From assembly GCF_024648825.1 (NCBI RefSeq), contig NZ_JANBBE010000025.1, positions 1-33,840 of the forward strand: a stretch of DNA of 33,840 nucleotides, in the 5' to 3' direction. Positions 1 to 7,212 of this stretch are shown piece by piece. The translations under genes and the position numbers were made by a program. Each line of letters begins with the position of its first letter. Positions within the stretch are counted from its first letter, which is position 1. The notes under the pieces are model-generated. The model was given only the letters and a program-made list of their open reading frames with translations, made no database searches and was not told the DNA's origin. The DNA comes from Lentzea californiensis. Its GTDB lineage: Bacteria > Actinomycetota > Actinomycetes > Mycobacteriales > Pseudonocardiaceae.

Positions 1-70
1 CGCCGCCATCTGGCACAACCGCGCCACCGGCCAGCCCGTCACCCGATCCCTGATCGCCTACGACCACTGA
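1..70 (+). CDS. IS982-family transposase, C-terminal end only (partial at window edge)
   Basis: The last 22 codons of a transposase enter from the left edge and stop at TGA 68-70. The peptide ends in AIWHN...TGQPV.RSLIAYDH, the typical C-terminus of actinobacterial IS982-family DDE transposases. The same ending, with differences at five of 22 residues, occurs on the minus strand at the right edge of the window, so the two elements are related but not identical. The catalytic residues lie outside the window, so intactness cannot be judged. Confidence 0.75.
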   Translation, partial: AAIWHNRATGQPVTRSLIAYDH

Positions 71-75
71 TCAGT

Positions 76-93
76 TAGGACTTACTCGTCTAG
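76..93 (+). repeat. Probable terminal inverted repeat of the left IS982 element
   Basis: Just after the transposase stop, the sequence TAGGACTTACTCGTCTAG aligns with the sequence after the right-hand transposase stop (TTGGAATCAGTCATCTAG, minus strand of 33568-33585) at 13 of 18 positions. Both end in CTAG. This suggests the element terminates near base 93. The outer boundary is inferred only from this comparison; no target duplication can be checked because the other end is outside the window. Confidence 0.5.
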
Positions 94-542
94 GGCGAGC
101 ACCACGTAGTTGACCAACCGCCGCAACAGAAATCCGGCCACCCGTGTTCAGTCCTCTCCCCGGTGGTTGCGACATCGGCACACTGGATTGCAGTGGACGA
201 GTTGCAAGAGATTAACCGCCGATCTGGCGGACCGCTGCCCACCCCCGCCAATACGCGGAGGCCCACTGACCGGGCCATAGTCACCCATGCGTGGAGGAAA
301 GGTCGGCCGAACTGCCACATCAACAGTTGACTCTCGCCAATTGTGTGCCGAAGCGTGACCATTGTGCGGCCGGATCGCCGTATTCACCGTGAAGTTCTGT
401 CTCACCTCGGATGGATGTGACGCATCCGGGTGAATGCAATCACCGGAAGACGTGGGACAAGCAGCGCAATGTGATCATAAACCGGGCATCACTCTCTGAA
501 GCACCTCGAACCTGGACGGTTACTGCATCGATAAGGAGCAGG
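94..542. other. Non-coding stretch of lower GC between IS982 and the P450 gene
   Basis: About 450 bases without a convincing gene. GC is visibly lower than in the flanking genes. Short open frames exist on both strands (for example 148-405 minus), but none shows recognisable protein sequence, codon bias or a ribosome binding site. The only structure seen is an inverted repeat at 426-446. It may be old intergenic DNA or debris left by insertion of the neighbouring IS. Confidence 0.6.
426..446. repeat. Inverted repeat of unknown role
   Basis: CCGGGTGA and TCACCGG arms flank ATGCAA, giving a near-perfect dyad with one extra G on the left. A second small dyad, GGATG/CATCC, lies just upstream at about 412-427. 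These may be an operator or a hairpin downstream of the P450 gene, which ends at 543 on the minus strand. No T-tract follows. Confidence 0.35.
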
Positions 543-1661
543 TCAGGCCTCCGTCCAGCGGACCGGGAGCTGAGCCACCCCGCCGACCAGCTGTTCCGTC
601 CTCCTGCTCAGCGTGGACGGGTCCGCAGCTAGACCGAACGCCGTGAAGCGCGTCACAAGGGCTTCGAGGGTCTCGGCCAGTTCGACCCTGGCGAGCGGCG
701 CGCCGACGCAGAACCGGAAGCCGTGGCCGAACGACAGGTGCGGGTTGGGAACGCGCGGGACGAAGGCAGCGGGGTCGGGAAAGCGGCCGGGGTCCCGGTT
801 GGCCTGGTCGATGCCGAGCAGCACCAGGTCGCCCGCCGGGACGACGGTTCCCTCGATCTCGATGTCCGCCATCGCGTACCGGGGCATGCCCGAGTCGTCG
901 GAGCGCCTCTCCAGTGGTGCGCGGTGGCGCAGGACCTCCTCGACGACGGCCGGGACGGCGTCCGGGTCCTTCAGCGTCTGCCACTGCCCGGGGTGGAGGC
1001 TGAGCAACATCACCGCGCGGTCGATCGCGGCGACGGTCGTCTCGTGGCCCGCGAACAGCAGGCCGGCGCTGAGCTGCGCGATCTCCTGCTCACCGGCGTC
1101 CGGGTGCTGCCGGGTCATGCGGCTGATGACGTCGTCCGCCGGGCTCTTCCTCTTCTGCGCGACCAGTTCGGCCATGTAGGCCCACAGCTCCGCGAAGCCC
1201 CGCATCGACTTCTGCTCGTCGTTGAGCGCGCTCATGGCTTCCGACCAGTTCCGGAACTCCTCGCGGTCGTCCGCCGGGACTCCCAGCAGCTCGCAGATCA
1301 CCAGAACCGGCAGCGGGAACGACACGGCTTCGTGGAAGTCCGCCGGCTGGCCTTGCCGCACCAGGTCGTCCAGCAGGTCGTTCACCAGATGACGTACTCG
1401 TGGACGCATCGACTCCATGCGCTTCGCGGAGAATTCCGGAGCGAGCATCCTGCGCATCAACGCGTGCTTCTCGATTTCCTGCTGCGCGGTCGCTTTGTGC
1501 GGTTTGCCGAGGACCACCGAGCTGGTGAACCTCGGCGCGTTGTCCGGGTCCGGGTGGCCACGGCCGAGCCTGCGGTCGGCCAGCAGCGCCTTGACCTGGT
1601 CGTAGCCGGTGACCAGCCAGGCCTCGTCCCCGGCCCGCGTGGGTACGCGTCTGATCGCCAT
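543..1661 (-). CDS. Cytochrome P450 (CYP107-like), N-terminally short
   Basis: Bacterial class I P450 monooxygenase of 372 residues; substrate unknown. Visible motifs are the I-helix AGHETT (Glu about residue 207), the K-helix EEVLRHR, and the haem-binding loop FGHGFRFCVGAPLAR with axial Cys318. The sequence resembles CYP107-type enzymes of actinomycetes. The ATG at 1661 is chosen because everything upstream is the repeat array shared with the divergent marR promoter. From this start the protein begins at the strand just before AWLVTGYD, so about 25-40 residues (A helix region) usual in the family are absent. No ferredoxin or reductase gene is adjacent. Divergent from the MarR gene, 86 bp between start codons, which points to control by that regulator. 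Functional state is uncertain because of the short N-terminus. Confidence 0.88.
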   Translation of the reverse strand: MAIRRVPTRAGDEAWLVTGYDQVKALLADRRLGRGHPDPDNAPRFTSSVVLGKPHKATAQQEIEKHALMRRMLAPEFSAKRMESMRPRVRHLVNDLLDDLVRQGQPADFHEAVSFPLPVLVICELLGVPADDREEFRNWSEAMSALNDEQKSMRGFAELWAYMAELVAQKRKSPADDVISRMTRQHPDAGEQEIAQLSAGLLFAGHETTVAAIDRAVMLLSLHPGQWQTLKDPDAVPAVVEEVLRHRAPLERRSDDSGMPRYAMADIEIEGTVVPAGDLVLLGIDQANRDPGRFPDPAAFVPRVPNPHLSFGHGFRFCVGAPLARVELAETLEALVTRFTAFGLAADPSTLSRRTEQLVGGVAQLPVRWTEA

Positions 1662-1681
1662 CTTTGCCCCCCGAGATGGTC

Positions 1682-1723
1682 CGTCGTGTACGACGCGTCG
1701 CATACGACGCGTCGTGTGCAACG
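1682..1723. promoter_or_regulatory. Three tandem 14-bp palindromic repeats, likely MarR operator
   Basis: Three head-to-tail copies of a 14-bp unit fill the P450/marR intergenic region: CGTCGTGTACGACG (1682-1695), CGTCGCATACGACG (1696-1709) and CGTCGTGTGCAACG (1710-1723, imperfect). Each unit is itself a dyad of CGTCG and CGACG arms. The junctions also form perfect palindromes (CGACGCGTCG at 1691-1700 and ACGACGCGTCGT at 1704-1715). Position between divergent regulator and target fits an autoregulated MarR operator; binding is inferred. Confidence 0.65.
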
Positions 1724-1734
1724 TACCTTCCGCC

Positions 1735-1740
1735 TAGACT
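1735..1740 (+). promoter_or_regulatory. Possible -10 box for leaderless marR-type transcript
   Basis: TAGACT lies seven bases before the ATG at 1748. That spacing would put the transcription start at the start codon, a leaderless arrangement common in actinobacteria. No Shine-Dalgarno sequence is seen. A convincing -35 box is not visible; the expected place falls in the third operator repeat. Confidence 0.4.
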
Positions 1741-1747
1741 CCGCGCC

Positions 1748-2191
1748 ATGGTCGAGGCTTTCCAGGACGCGGAGTCCGTGATGGCGCACCTGCGCGCGTT
1801 GCGGCAGGACCTGCTGACGACGGCGATCGAGCCGGCCGGCGACCAGCGGCGCAGCGGGCTCACCGGGCCGCAGGTCAGCCTGATCCGGTCACTGGTGGTC
1901 GAGGGGGCCGCGACGGTCACGGAACTGGCGCGGCGGCTGAGCCTGTCGCACTCCACGACGTCCGGGATCGTGGACCGCCTGCAGGCGCGGGGACTGGTCA
2001 AGCGCGAGACCGACCCGAAGGACCGCCGGTACACGCGGGTCGAGGTCACCTCACCCGTGCAGGGGTACACGCGGGAGATCTCGGAAGGCCCCTACGGGCG
2101 GCTGACGAGGGTCCTGGCGGAGGCCACGCCCGCGGAGCGCAAGACCGTGCTGGACGGGCTGGAGACGCTGCGGACGTTGCTGGCTAGGTGA
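1748..2191 (+). CDS. MarR-family transcriptional regulator
   Basis: A 147-residue winged-helix DNA-binding protein. The central region shows the MarR pattern: TVTELARRLSLSHSTTSGIV recognition helix, then DRLQARGLVKRETDPKDRRYTRV, the wing with the DxRxxxV-type signature. Helices at both ends would form the dimer interface. The ATG at 1748 is preferred over an upstream in-frame start at 1664 because the upstream codons overlap the operator array. It is divergent from the P450 gene and probably represses it and itself, with a small phenolic or lipophilic ligand as inducer (family knowledge; ligand unknown). Its 3' end overlaps the convergent lipoprotein gene by 8 bp. Confidence 0.88.
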   Translation: MVEAFQDAESVMAHLRALRQDLLTTAIEPAGDQRRSGLTGPQVSLIRSLVVEGAATVTELARRLSLSHSTTSGIVDRLQARGLVKRETDPKDRRYTRVEVTSPVQGYTREISEGPYGRLTRVLAEATPAERKTVLDGLETLRTLLAR

Positions 2192-3206
2192 GGCGCCAGA
2201 GACGGCCGCCCGCGATCACGAAGACCTGATCACCGGCCTTCTCCACCGCCACGACCGCACCGGACGGGCCGTCCGCGGGGCGTTCGTCCTTCTCCGACAC
2301 CAGCTTCACGCCGCCGTGGTCGACGACCAACGTCGCGACGCCGTTGACGGACACGGGCGCGGCGAGCTTGTCGTCGTCACCGACGGGGACGTCCGGGGTG
2401 GTGAGCTTCTTCCAGTCCGGGCCCGACCACCAGGCGAGCTTGCCCTTGCTGCGGCCCACGACGTGGCAGGTGCCGTCCCAGCAGCGGGCGGCCAGCGCGG
2501 CGTCGCCGTCCGGGAGGGTGGCGGTGGTCCAGGTGGTGCCGTCGAACCGCCAGACCGCGGCGCTCACCACACCTTTCGCGATCTGCCAGCCGACGACGAG
2601 CGCGCCGTCGCCGTCCGGGGTGACGGCCAGCGGGAACCGGAGGAGTTCCTGCGAGCTCTCGAGGACCGTGCCGGCGGACGGCTGACGGGTCCAGGTGCCG
2701 TCGGCGTAGGTCCAGGCCGCGATGTCGAGGCCCGCCTTGGCGCTCTGCCAGGTGCCGATGACCAGCGGCCCCTTCGCGGTGCGCACCGGGCCGATCAACT
2801 CGCCCGCGCCGTAGCCACCGAACGTGCTGAAGCCCTGCGGTTTCTCGTTGATGGCACGGGTGTCGCCGGTCCACGCACTCCAGCGGACGTTCCCGTGCGC
2901 GCCGCCTCGTTCGCCGCCGACACCGGTGATCGTGGTGCCGTCGGAGGTGAGGCCGTACCAGTGCGCTTCCTTGCCGTACGGGGTCGCCGGGGTCAGCCGG
3001 GAGTTGGACAGCATGCCGTCCTTGGTCCGCGTGACGAGCTCCGGGTGATCGGACGGGCGGGTGCCGATGACCAGCATGTCGCCGTGCGTGGCCAACGCTT
3101 CGGGCGGGGCCGTCAGGTCGACGGCGGTGAAGCCGACTGTGTTGTCCGCACCGCCTGAGGAGCAGCCGGTGAGGACCAGCAAAACCGCGAGCGTCAGCCT
3201 GCGCAT
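2184..3206 (-). CDS. Secreted lipoprotein with beta-propeller-like repeats
   Basis: A 340-residue predicted lipoprotein. The N-terminus MRRLTLAVLLVLTGCSS is a short signal peptide with a lipobox (LTGC), so the protein should be anchored outside the membrane. The mature part contains recurring W-rich blocks (WSAWTGDTR, AAWTYADGTWTR, AVWRFDGTTWTTATL, AWWSGPDWKKL) separated by glycine-rich strands, suggesting a WD/YncE-like propeller. No catalytic motif is visible and the function is unknown. Start at the ATG 3206 is fixed by the signal peptide. A CATACT box seven bases upstream suggests a leaderless transcript. Divergent from the DUF6886-like gene with only 18 bp between starts. Confidence 0.75.
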   Translation of the reverse strand: MRRLTLAVLLVLTGCSSGGADNTVGFTAVDLTAPPEALATHGDMLVIGTRPSDHPELVTRTKDGMLSNSRLTPATPYGKEAHWYGLTSDGTTITGVGGERGGAHGNVRWSAWTGDTRAINEKPQGFSTFGGYGAGELIGPVRTAKGPLVIGTWQSAKAGLDIAAWTYADGTWTRQPSAGTVLESSQELLRFPLAVTPDGDGALVVGWQIAKGVVSAAVWRFDGTTWTTATLPDGDAALAARCWDGTCHVVGRSKGKLAWWSGPDWKKLTTPDVPVGDDDKLAAPVSVNGVATLVVDHGGVKLVSEKDERPADGPSGAVVAVEKAGDQVFVIAGGRLWRLT

Positions 3207-3213
3207 GCGGGCC

Positions 3214-3219
3214 AGTATG
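3214..3219 (-). promoter_or_regulatory. Possible -10 box for the lipoprotein gene
   Basis: On the minus strand CATACT is followed by seven bases and the ATG at 3206, compatible with leaderless transcription. The same bases read TATGAC on the plus strand just before the ATG at 3225, so the two divergent starts share essentially one promoter spot. Confidence 0.35.
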
Positions 3220-3224
3220 ACCAC

Positions 3225-3710
3225 ATGCGGCCCGAACCGGATCAGGTGTTGCACTTCTCCGAGGATCCCTCGATCACCCGGTTCGTCCCGCACCTGGCGG
3301 CGACCGCGCGGCAGGCCGGCGAGTACGTGTGGGCGGTGGACGCCGCACGCTCGCCCGGCTACTGGTTTCCGCGGCAGTGCCCGCGGGTGATGGCGTGGAC
3401 GAGCACGACCAGGGTGCACGCGATCGAGTACGGGTGGCTGGAGCGGATGCGGACCGTGGAGCTGTACGCGTACCGGTTCGGCATCGAGCGGTTCCGCCCG
3501 TTCGAGGACCACGCCCACGTCGCGACGGAACCGGTGGTGCCGCTCGGTCCGGCTGAACGTGTCGGTGACCTGTTCGCGTTGCACGAGGAGGCGGGGATCG
3601 AACTGCGCGTGCTGGCCGGCCTCTGGCCGTTCTGGGACGAGGTCACGGCCGGACCGCTGGAGTTCAGCGGCATCCGGCTGCGGAACGCGCTGCCCCGATC
3701 AGTGGAATGA
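3225..3710 (+). CDS. DUF6886-like protein of unknown function
   Basis: A 161-residue cytosolic protein without signal peptide or membrane segment. The opening VLHFSEDPSITRFVPH, then VWAVDA...YWFPRQCPRV.AW, is the signature I associate with the DUF6886 family, compact proteins of unknown activity in actinobacteria and firmicutes. Conserved His and Asp/Glu residues near the start could be functional, but no reaction is known. The ATG at 3225 gives the conserved N-terminus. The stop lies nine bases before the response regulator start, so the three genes 3225-5635 may be co-transcribed. Confidence 0.65.
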   Translation: MRPEPDQVLHFSEDPSITRFVPHLAATARQAGEYVWAVDAARSPGYWFPRQCPRVMAWTSTTRVHAIEYGWLERMRTVELYAYRFGIERFRPFEDHAHVATEPVVPLGPAERVGDLFALHEEAGIELRVLAGLWPFWDEVTAGPLEFSGIRLRNALPRSVE

Positions 3711-3719
3711 TCTCCGCCC

Positions 3720-4370
3720 ATGCGGGTGCTGCTGGTGGAGGACGACGAGCCGATCGCGGAGTCGTTGACGCGCGGACTGTCCCGCTACGGGTTCGAGGTC
3801 CAGTGGGTGCGCACGGGCGCGGAGGCGCTGACGGCCGGGGATTTCGCCATGGTGCTCGTCGATCTGGGGCTGCCCGACATGGACGGCCTCGACGTCTGCC
3901 GTGAGCTGCGGGCGCGCGGAGACGTGCCGATCATCGTGATCAGCGCGCGGTCCGACGAGGTCGACCGGGTGGTCGGGCTGGAGATCGGGGCCGACGACTA
4001 CGTCACCAAGCCGTTCGGGGTGCGTGAGGTCATCGCACGGATGCGGGCGGTCCTCAGGCGCGTGCAGCCCGCACAGCCCGAACCGGAGGCGCACGGGCGG
4101 GTGCGGATCGACCGGCGCGCGCGGCGGGTGCACCTCGATGGCGGTGAGGTCGAGCTGACGCCGAAGGAGTTCGACCTGCTGGCGTTCCTGGCCGAGGAAC
4201 CCGGCGCGGTGTTCACCCGCGAGCAGATCATGGAGGCGGTGTGGGACGAGAACTGGTTCGGCCCTACCAAAACGCTCGACGTGCACGTCGGGGTGTTGCG
4301 CCGCAAGCTCGGTGACGCGGCCTCGCTCGAGACCGTGCGGGGCGTCGGGTTCCGGCTGGTGCTCCCGTGA
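3720..4370 (+). CDS. OmpR/PhoB-family response regulator
   Basis: A 216-residue DNA-binding response regulator. The receiver domain (about 1-115) has the acidic pair D8/D9, phospho-acceptor D48 in LVDLGLPDMDG, S75 at the Thr/Ser switch position, and K97 in DDYVTKPF. The C-terminal winged helix (about 125-216) contains the OmpR-type ELTPKEFDLLAFLAEEPG, the recognition region TKTLDVHVGVLRRKLG and the final VRGVGFRL hairpin. Its stop overlaps the GTG of the histidine kinase by 4 bp (GTGA), so the two are translationally coupled and form a cognate pair. The target genes and signal are not evident from the sequence. Confidence 0.93.
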   Translation: MRVLLVEDDEPIAESLTRGLSRYGFEVQWVRTGAEALTAGDFAMVLVDLGLPDMDGLDVCRELRARGDVPIIVISARSDEVDRVVGLEIGADDYVTKPFGVREVIARMRAVLRRVQPAQPEPEAHGRVRIDRRARRVHLDGGEVELTPKEFDLLAFLAEEPGAVFTREQIMEAVWDENWFGPTKTLDVHVGVLRRKLGDAASLETVRGVGFRLVLP

Positions 4371-5635
4371 TCCGCCAGCTCGCCTGGAGCTACGTGCTGC
4401 TGGTGGCGGTGGCGATCGCGGCGTTCACGGTGCCGGTGGCGTTCACGCTCAACCAGCAGCTCTACGACGACGCCGTGAACACCGCCCGGCGTGAGGCCGA
4501 CACGGCCGCGTTGCTGCTCGCGTCCGGCGACACGAGGTCGTTGAACGCATTGGCGGACGCCTACGAACGGCAGACCCCCGGCCGGATCGACGTCCTCGAA
4601 CCCCAGCCGGAGTCGAAGGTCTGGGATTCCGAGGGTCTGAAGCTCACGGTTCCGGCGAAGACGCCCGACGGCACGGTCGTCGGTGCGATCCGCCTGTCCT
4701 ATCCGGACGATCGGATCACGCAGAGGCTCTGGCAGATCTGGGGGTTCCGCGCCGCGCTCGCCGTGGGCGTGCTGATCCTGGCGGCGTTCCTGGGGCTGTG
4801 GCTGGCGAAGCGGGTCACCCGGCCGTTGCGGGAGCTCAACGTGATGGCGGGCAGGCTGCGCGACGGCGACCTGACGGCGCGGGCCGAGGAGACGGGACCG
4901 CCCGAGACCCGCACGCTCGCCCGCACCCTCAACACCGCGACCGAGACGATCGGCACGCTGGTCGGCTCGCAGCGCGCGTTCATCGGCGACGCCTCGCACC
5001 AGCTCCGCACGCCGCTGACCGCGCTGCGGCTCAGCCTCGACAACGTCGCCGACGGCGTCGACGACCCGGCGGTCCGCGAGGACGTCGAGATGGCGACGGC
5101 CGAGATCGTGCGGATGTCCAGGCTGGTCAACGGTCTGCTGGCGCTGGCCAGGGCCGAGGCGGACGTCCCCCACCCCGAACCGGTGCAGGTGCTCGACGTC
5201 GTCGCGGAGCGGTTCACCGCGTGGCGCGCCGCCGCCGACGAACGCTCGATCTCCCTGGTCTCCGAAGGCTTCGACATCCGGGTGCTCGCCACGCCGGGGC
5301 ACCTCGAGCAGGTGCTGGACAACGTGCTGTCCAACGCGCTGGAGGTGTCCCCGGACGGCGCGACGATCCTCGTCCGCACGACGCGGCCGGGCGTGGTGGA
5401 GGTCATCGACGCCGGCCCCGGCCTGCCGGAGGCCGACCGGGCGCGGGCGTTCGACAGGTTCTGGCGCGGCCAGGGCCTCACCGGCAAGGGCGGGTCCGGC
5501 CTCGGCCTCGCCATCGTGAAGCAGCTCGTCACCGACGACGGCGGTTCGGTGTCGCTGGAGGCGGCGGCGAGCGGCGGGTTGTGCGTGCGGATCAGACTTG
5601 CTCCGGCATCGCCGACGAGTGGTGGTTCACGATGA
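4367..5635 (+). CDS. Sensor histidine kinase
   Basis: A 422-residue membrane histidine kinase. The N-terminus has a transmembrane helix (about 5-27), an extracellular sensor of about 95 residues, a second helix (about 125-147), then a HAMP linker (KRVTRPLRELNVMAGRLRDG). The phosphorylation site is H211 in GDASHQLRTPLTALRL. The ATPase domain shows the N box NVLSNALEVSP, G1 box DAGPGLP, F box FDRFWRG and G2 box GSGLGLAIVKQL. The GTG start overlaps the regulator stop. The sensor region has no recognised fold name. The last 44 bp overlap the 3' end of the convergent gene at 5592-6080, so the kinase C-terminus and that protein's C-terminus share DNA. Confidence 0.93.
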   Translation: MIRQLAWSYVLLVAVAIAAFTVPVAFTLNQQLYDDAVNTARREADTAALLLASGDTRSLNALADAYERQTPGRIDVLEPQPESKVWDSEGLKLTVPAKTPDGTVVGAIRLSYPDDRITQRLWQIWGFRAALAVGVLILAAFLGLWLAKRVTRPLRELNVMAGRLRDGDLTARAEETGPPETRTLARTLNTATETIGTLVGSQRAFIGDASHQLRTPLTALRLSLDNVADGVDDPAVREDVEMATAEIVRMSRLVNGLLALARAEADVPHPEPVQVLDVVAERFTAWRAAADERSISLVSEGFDIRVLATPGHLEQVLDNVLSNALEVSPDGATILVRTTRPGVVEVIDAGPGLPEADRARAFDRFWRGQGLTGKGGSGLGLAIVKQLVTDDGGSVSLEAAASGGLCVRIRLAPASPTSGGSR

Positions 5636-6080
5636 GCCACTTCCCGTCGACCTTCTCGTAGACGAACGTGTAGCGCGCGTCCACGGTCGTCGCCTTGCCG
5701 TCCTTGGTGAGCGCGAACCGGTAGGTGCCCGCGTCGATCGCGTCGTCGGCGTCGAGGACGGCGACGTGCGAGTCGAGGATGGTGCCGCTCGGCTTGTTGA
5801 GCAGGAAGTGCTCGAAGTAGTCGACGATCTCGGCCCGCGAGGACCGCACCTGGTTCGACACCGTGGGCAGCAGAACCGCGTTCGGAGCGTAGCGATCGGC
5901 CACCTTCTGGGGGTCACCCGTTGCGAGGGAGGCGTTCCAGTCGGCGAACAACGCCTGAATCTGCCCGGTCGTCGGCCGCTCGTCCGATCCCGTGGACGTC
6001 TGCGCTGGGGCGCTGGAACATCCGACGAGCAGAGCAGTCGCTCCGACCAGTCCGGCGGCTCCGATGAAGTGCTTGCGCAT
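5592..6080 (-). CDS. SgcJ/EcaC-like (NTF2-fold) lipoprotein
   Basis: A 162-residue predicted lipoprotein: signal peptide MRKHFIGAAGLVGATALLVG with lipobox LVGC, then a short linker and an NTF2-like cone domain. The stretch FADWNASLATGDPQKVADRYAPNAVLLPT followed by YFEHFL and the closing YTFVYEKVDGKWLIVNHHSS is typical of the SgcJ/EcaC or CaMKII-association group. These bind small hydrophobic ligands or act as non-enzymatic binding proteins; the ligand here is unknown. The ATG at 6080 is favoured by GGGGAGAA nine bases upstream; an in-frame start at 6119 lacks this. Its 3' end overlaps the histidine kinase by 44 bp. A link with the kinase's extracellular sensor is possible but not shown. Confidence 0.8.
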   Translation of the reverse strand: MRKHFIGAAGLVGATALLVGCSSAPAQTSTGSDERPTTGQIQALFADWNASLATGDPQKVADRYAPNAVLLPTVSNQVRSSRAEIVDYFEHFLLNKPSGTILDSHVAVLDADDAIDAGTYRFALTKDGKATTVDARYTFVYEKVDGKWLIVNHHSSAMPEQV

Positions 6081-6202
6081 CGTGTCGTTCTCCCCGATCA
6101 AGTGGCTGTTGAGATCCACTTTCGAGGTACGACCGGAAACGTTCGGACAGGAGCGGCCCAGTACCGGGACAAGCTTTCGGAAAGCCTGGTAAACGTGGAC
6201 GT

Positions 6203-6580
6203 ATGGGACTTCTCAGCGGAATGATGGGGAACGCGTCGAAGCTCGACCCGCGGGACGCCGCGAAGGAGTTCGGGAGGCTGCTGGCGCAGGGGGAACAGGT
6301 CCACGCGGCGTACCAGCTGGTGCGCGACTCGTTCCTGTTCACCGACCGGAGGCTGATCCTGGTCGACAAGCAGGGCATGACGGGCAAGAAGGTCGAGTAC
6401 CACTCGGTGCCGTACAAGGCGATCACGCAGTTCTCGGTCGAGACGGCCGGTCATTTCGACATGGACGCGGAGCTGAAGATCTGGATCTCCGGCGGCGAGG
6501 CGCCGATCTCCAAGCAGTTCGGCAAGGGCGTCGACGTCTACGAGGTGCAGGCTCTGCTGGCCACGTTCACGGCCCGATAA
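6203..6580 (+). CDS. Bacterial PH-domain protein (bPH_1, YvbH N-terminal type)
   Basis: A 125-residue soluble protein made entirely of one bacterial pleckstrin-homology domain. Diagnostic blocks are MGLLSGMMGNASKLD, LAQGEQVHAAYQLVRD, FTDRRLILVDKQGMTGKKVE, YHSVPYKAITQFSVETAGHFD and ELKIWISG. Members are widespread, single-domain and of unknown function; some related proteins form oligomeric rings. No ribosome binding site is seen. TAAACG sits seven bases before the ATG, so the transcript may be leaderless. It stands alone between two minus-strand genes. Confidence 0.9.
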   Translation: MGLLSGMMGNASKLDPRDAAKEFGRLLAQGEQVHAAYQLVRDSFLFTDRRLILVDKQGMTGKKVEYHSVPYKAITQFSVETAGHFDMDAELKIWISGGEAPISKQFGKGVDVYEVQALLATFTAR

Positions 6581-6629
6581 CCCTCGAAATCGACCGAAGA
6601 AGCCCAGAACCGTTGTTGCACAACAAAAA

Positions 6630-6658
6630 TTCCCCGCAGGCACAAGGCCTGCGGGGAA
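6630..6658 (-). terminator. Intrinsic terminator after the DoxX gene
   Basis: A perfect 12-bp stem (TTCCCCGCAGGC paired with GCCTGCGGGGAA) with loop ACAAG lies 15 bases beyond the stop of the minus-strand DoxX gene. On that strand the stem is followed by a run of T (TTTTTGTTG). Immediately beyond is another small dyad TTGTTG-CA-CAACAA. On the plus strand there is no T run, so it mainly serves the minus-strand unit. Confidence 0.85.
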
Positions 6659-6673
6659 AGTCTTCGGTGCGGT

Positions 6674-7105
6674 CTAGCGGGCCTGCAGCATCGGGCGGAA
6701 CTTGTCCCGGTACGCCCAGGCGAGGCCGATCTCGGCGGCGACCACGAGGAGCGCGATGACCATGCCCGAGGGCTCCAGGAACAGGTGGATCAGGAAGATG
6801 TTCACGACCATCGGCGCCAGGATCGCCAGGGCGAGCGGCACGAACCGGCCGGCGACCAGCAGCACGCCCGCGACGACCTGGACACCCGACGACAGCTGCA
6901 GCATGTAGCCCGTCGCGTAGAGCGCGGTCGTGAACGCCACCCCGGCCGGCGCCATCGTGCTGGGATCCGGTGCGGGCATGAAGTTCAGGAACCCGTTCAA
7001 GCCGGTCACGGTGAACAGCAGGCCGGTCAGCACGCGGGTCACGAGCGTGACGTGGCGGGCGGCGGCCGACTTGCGGGAGACGGGGGCGGCGGTCGTGGCG
7101 GTCAT
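6674..7105 (-). CDS. DoxX-family membrane protein
   Basis: A 143-residue integral membrane protein with four predicted helices. The first helix region RVLTGLLFTVTGLNGFLNFMP, the second beginning FTTALYATGYM, then GVQVVAGVLLVAGRFVPLALAIL and a last helix near the C-terminus fit the DoxX fold. These proteins are linked with redox balance and small-thiol metabolism, but the activity of most members is unknown. The ATG at 7105 has a strong AGGAGGAA ribosome binding site. It lies 107 bp downstream of the HxlR-type regulator on the same strand and ends at a good terminator. Confidence 0.85.
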   Translation of the reverse strand: MTATTAAPVSRKSAAARHVTLVTRVLTGLLFTVTGLNGFLNFMPAPDPSTMAPAGVAFTTALYATGYMLQLSSGVQVVAGVLLVAGRFVPLALAILAPMVVNIFLIHLFLEPSGMVIALLVVAAEIGLAWAYRDKFRPMLQAR

Positions 7106-7212
7106 GTCGAGTTCCTCCTGGGCTGTCGTGTCCTTCCACTGATGCGTCGAACGGGCGGCAGCCCGGATCGACACGACGGCCCAGAAATCTTTGAGAAAGT
7201 TGTTCGCGCTGG

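Noticed and set aside
90..405. Two short minus-strand open frames near the left edge.
   Set aside because: No ribosome binding site, domain or codon bias; kept as non-coding.
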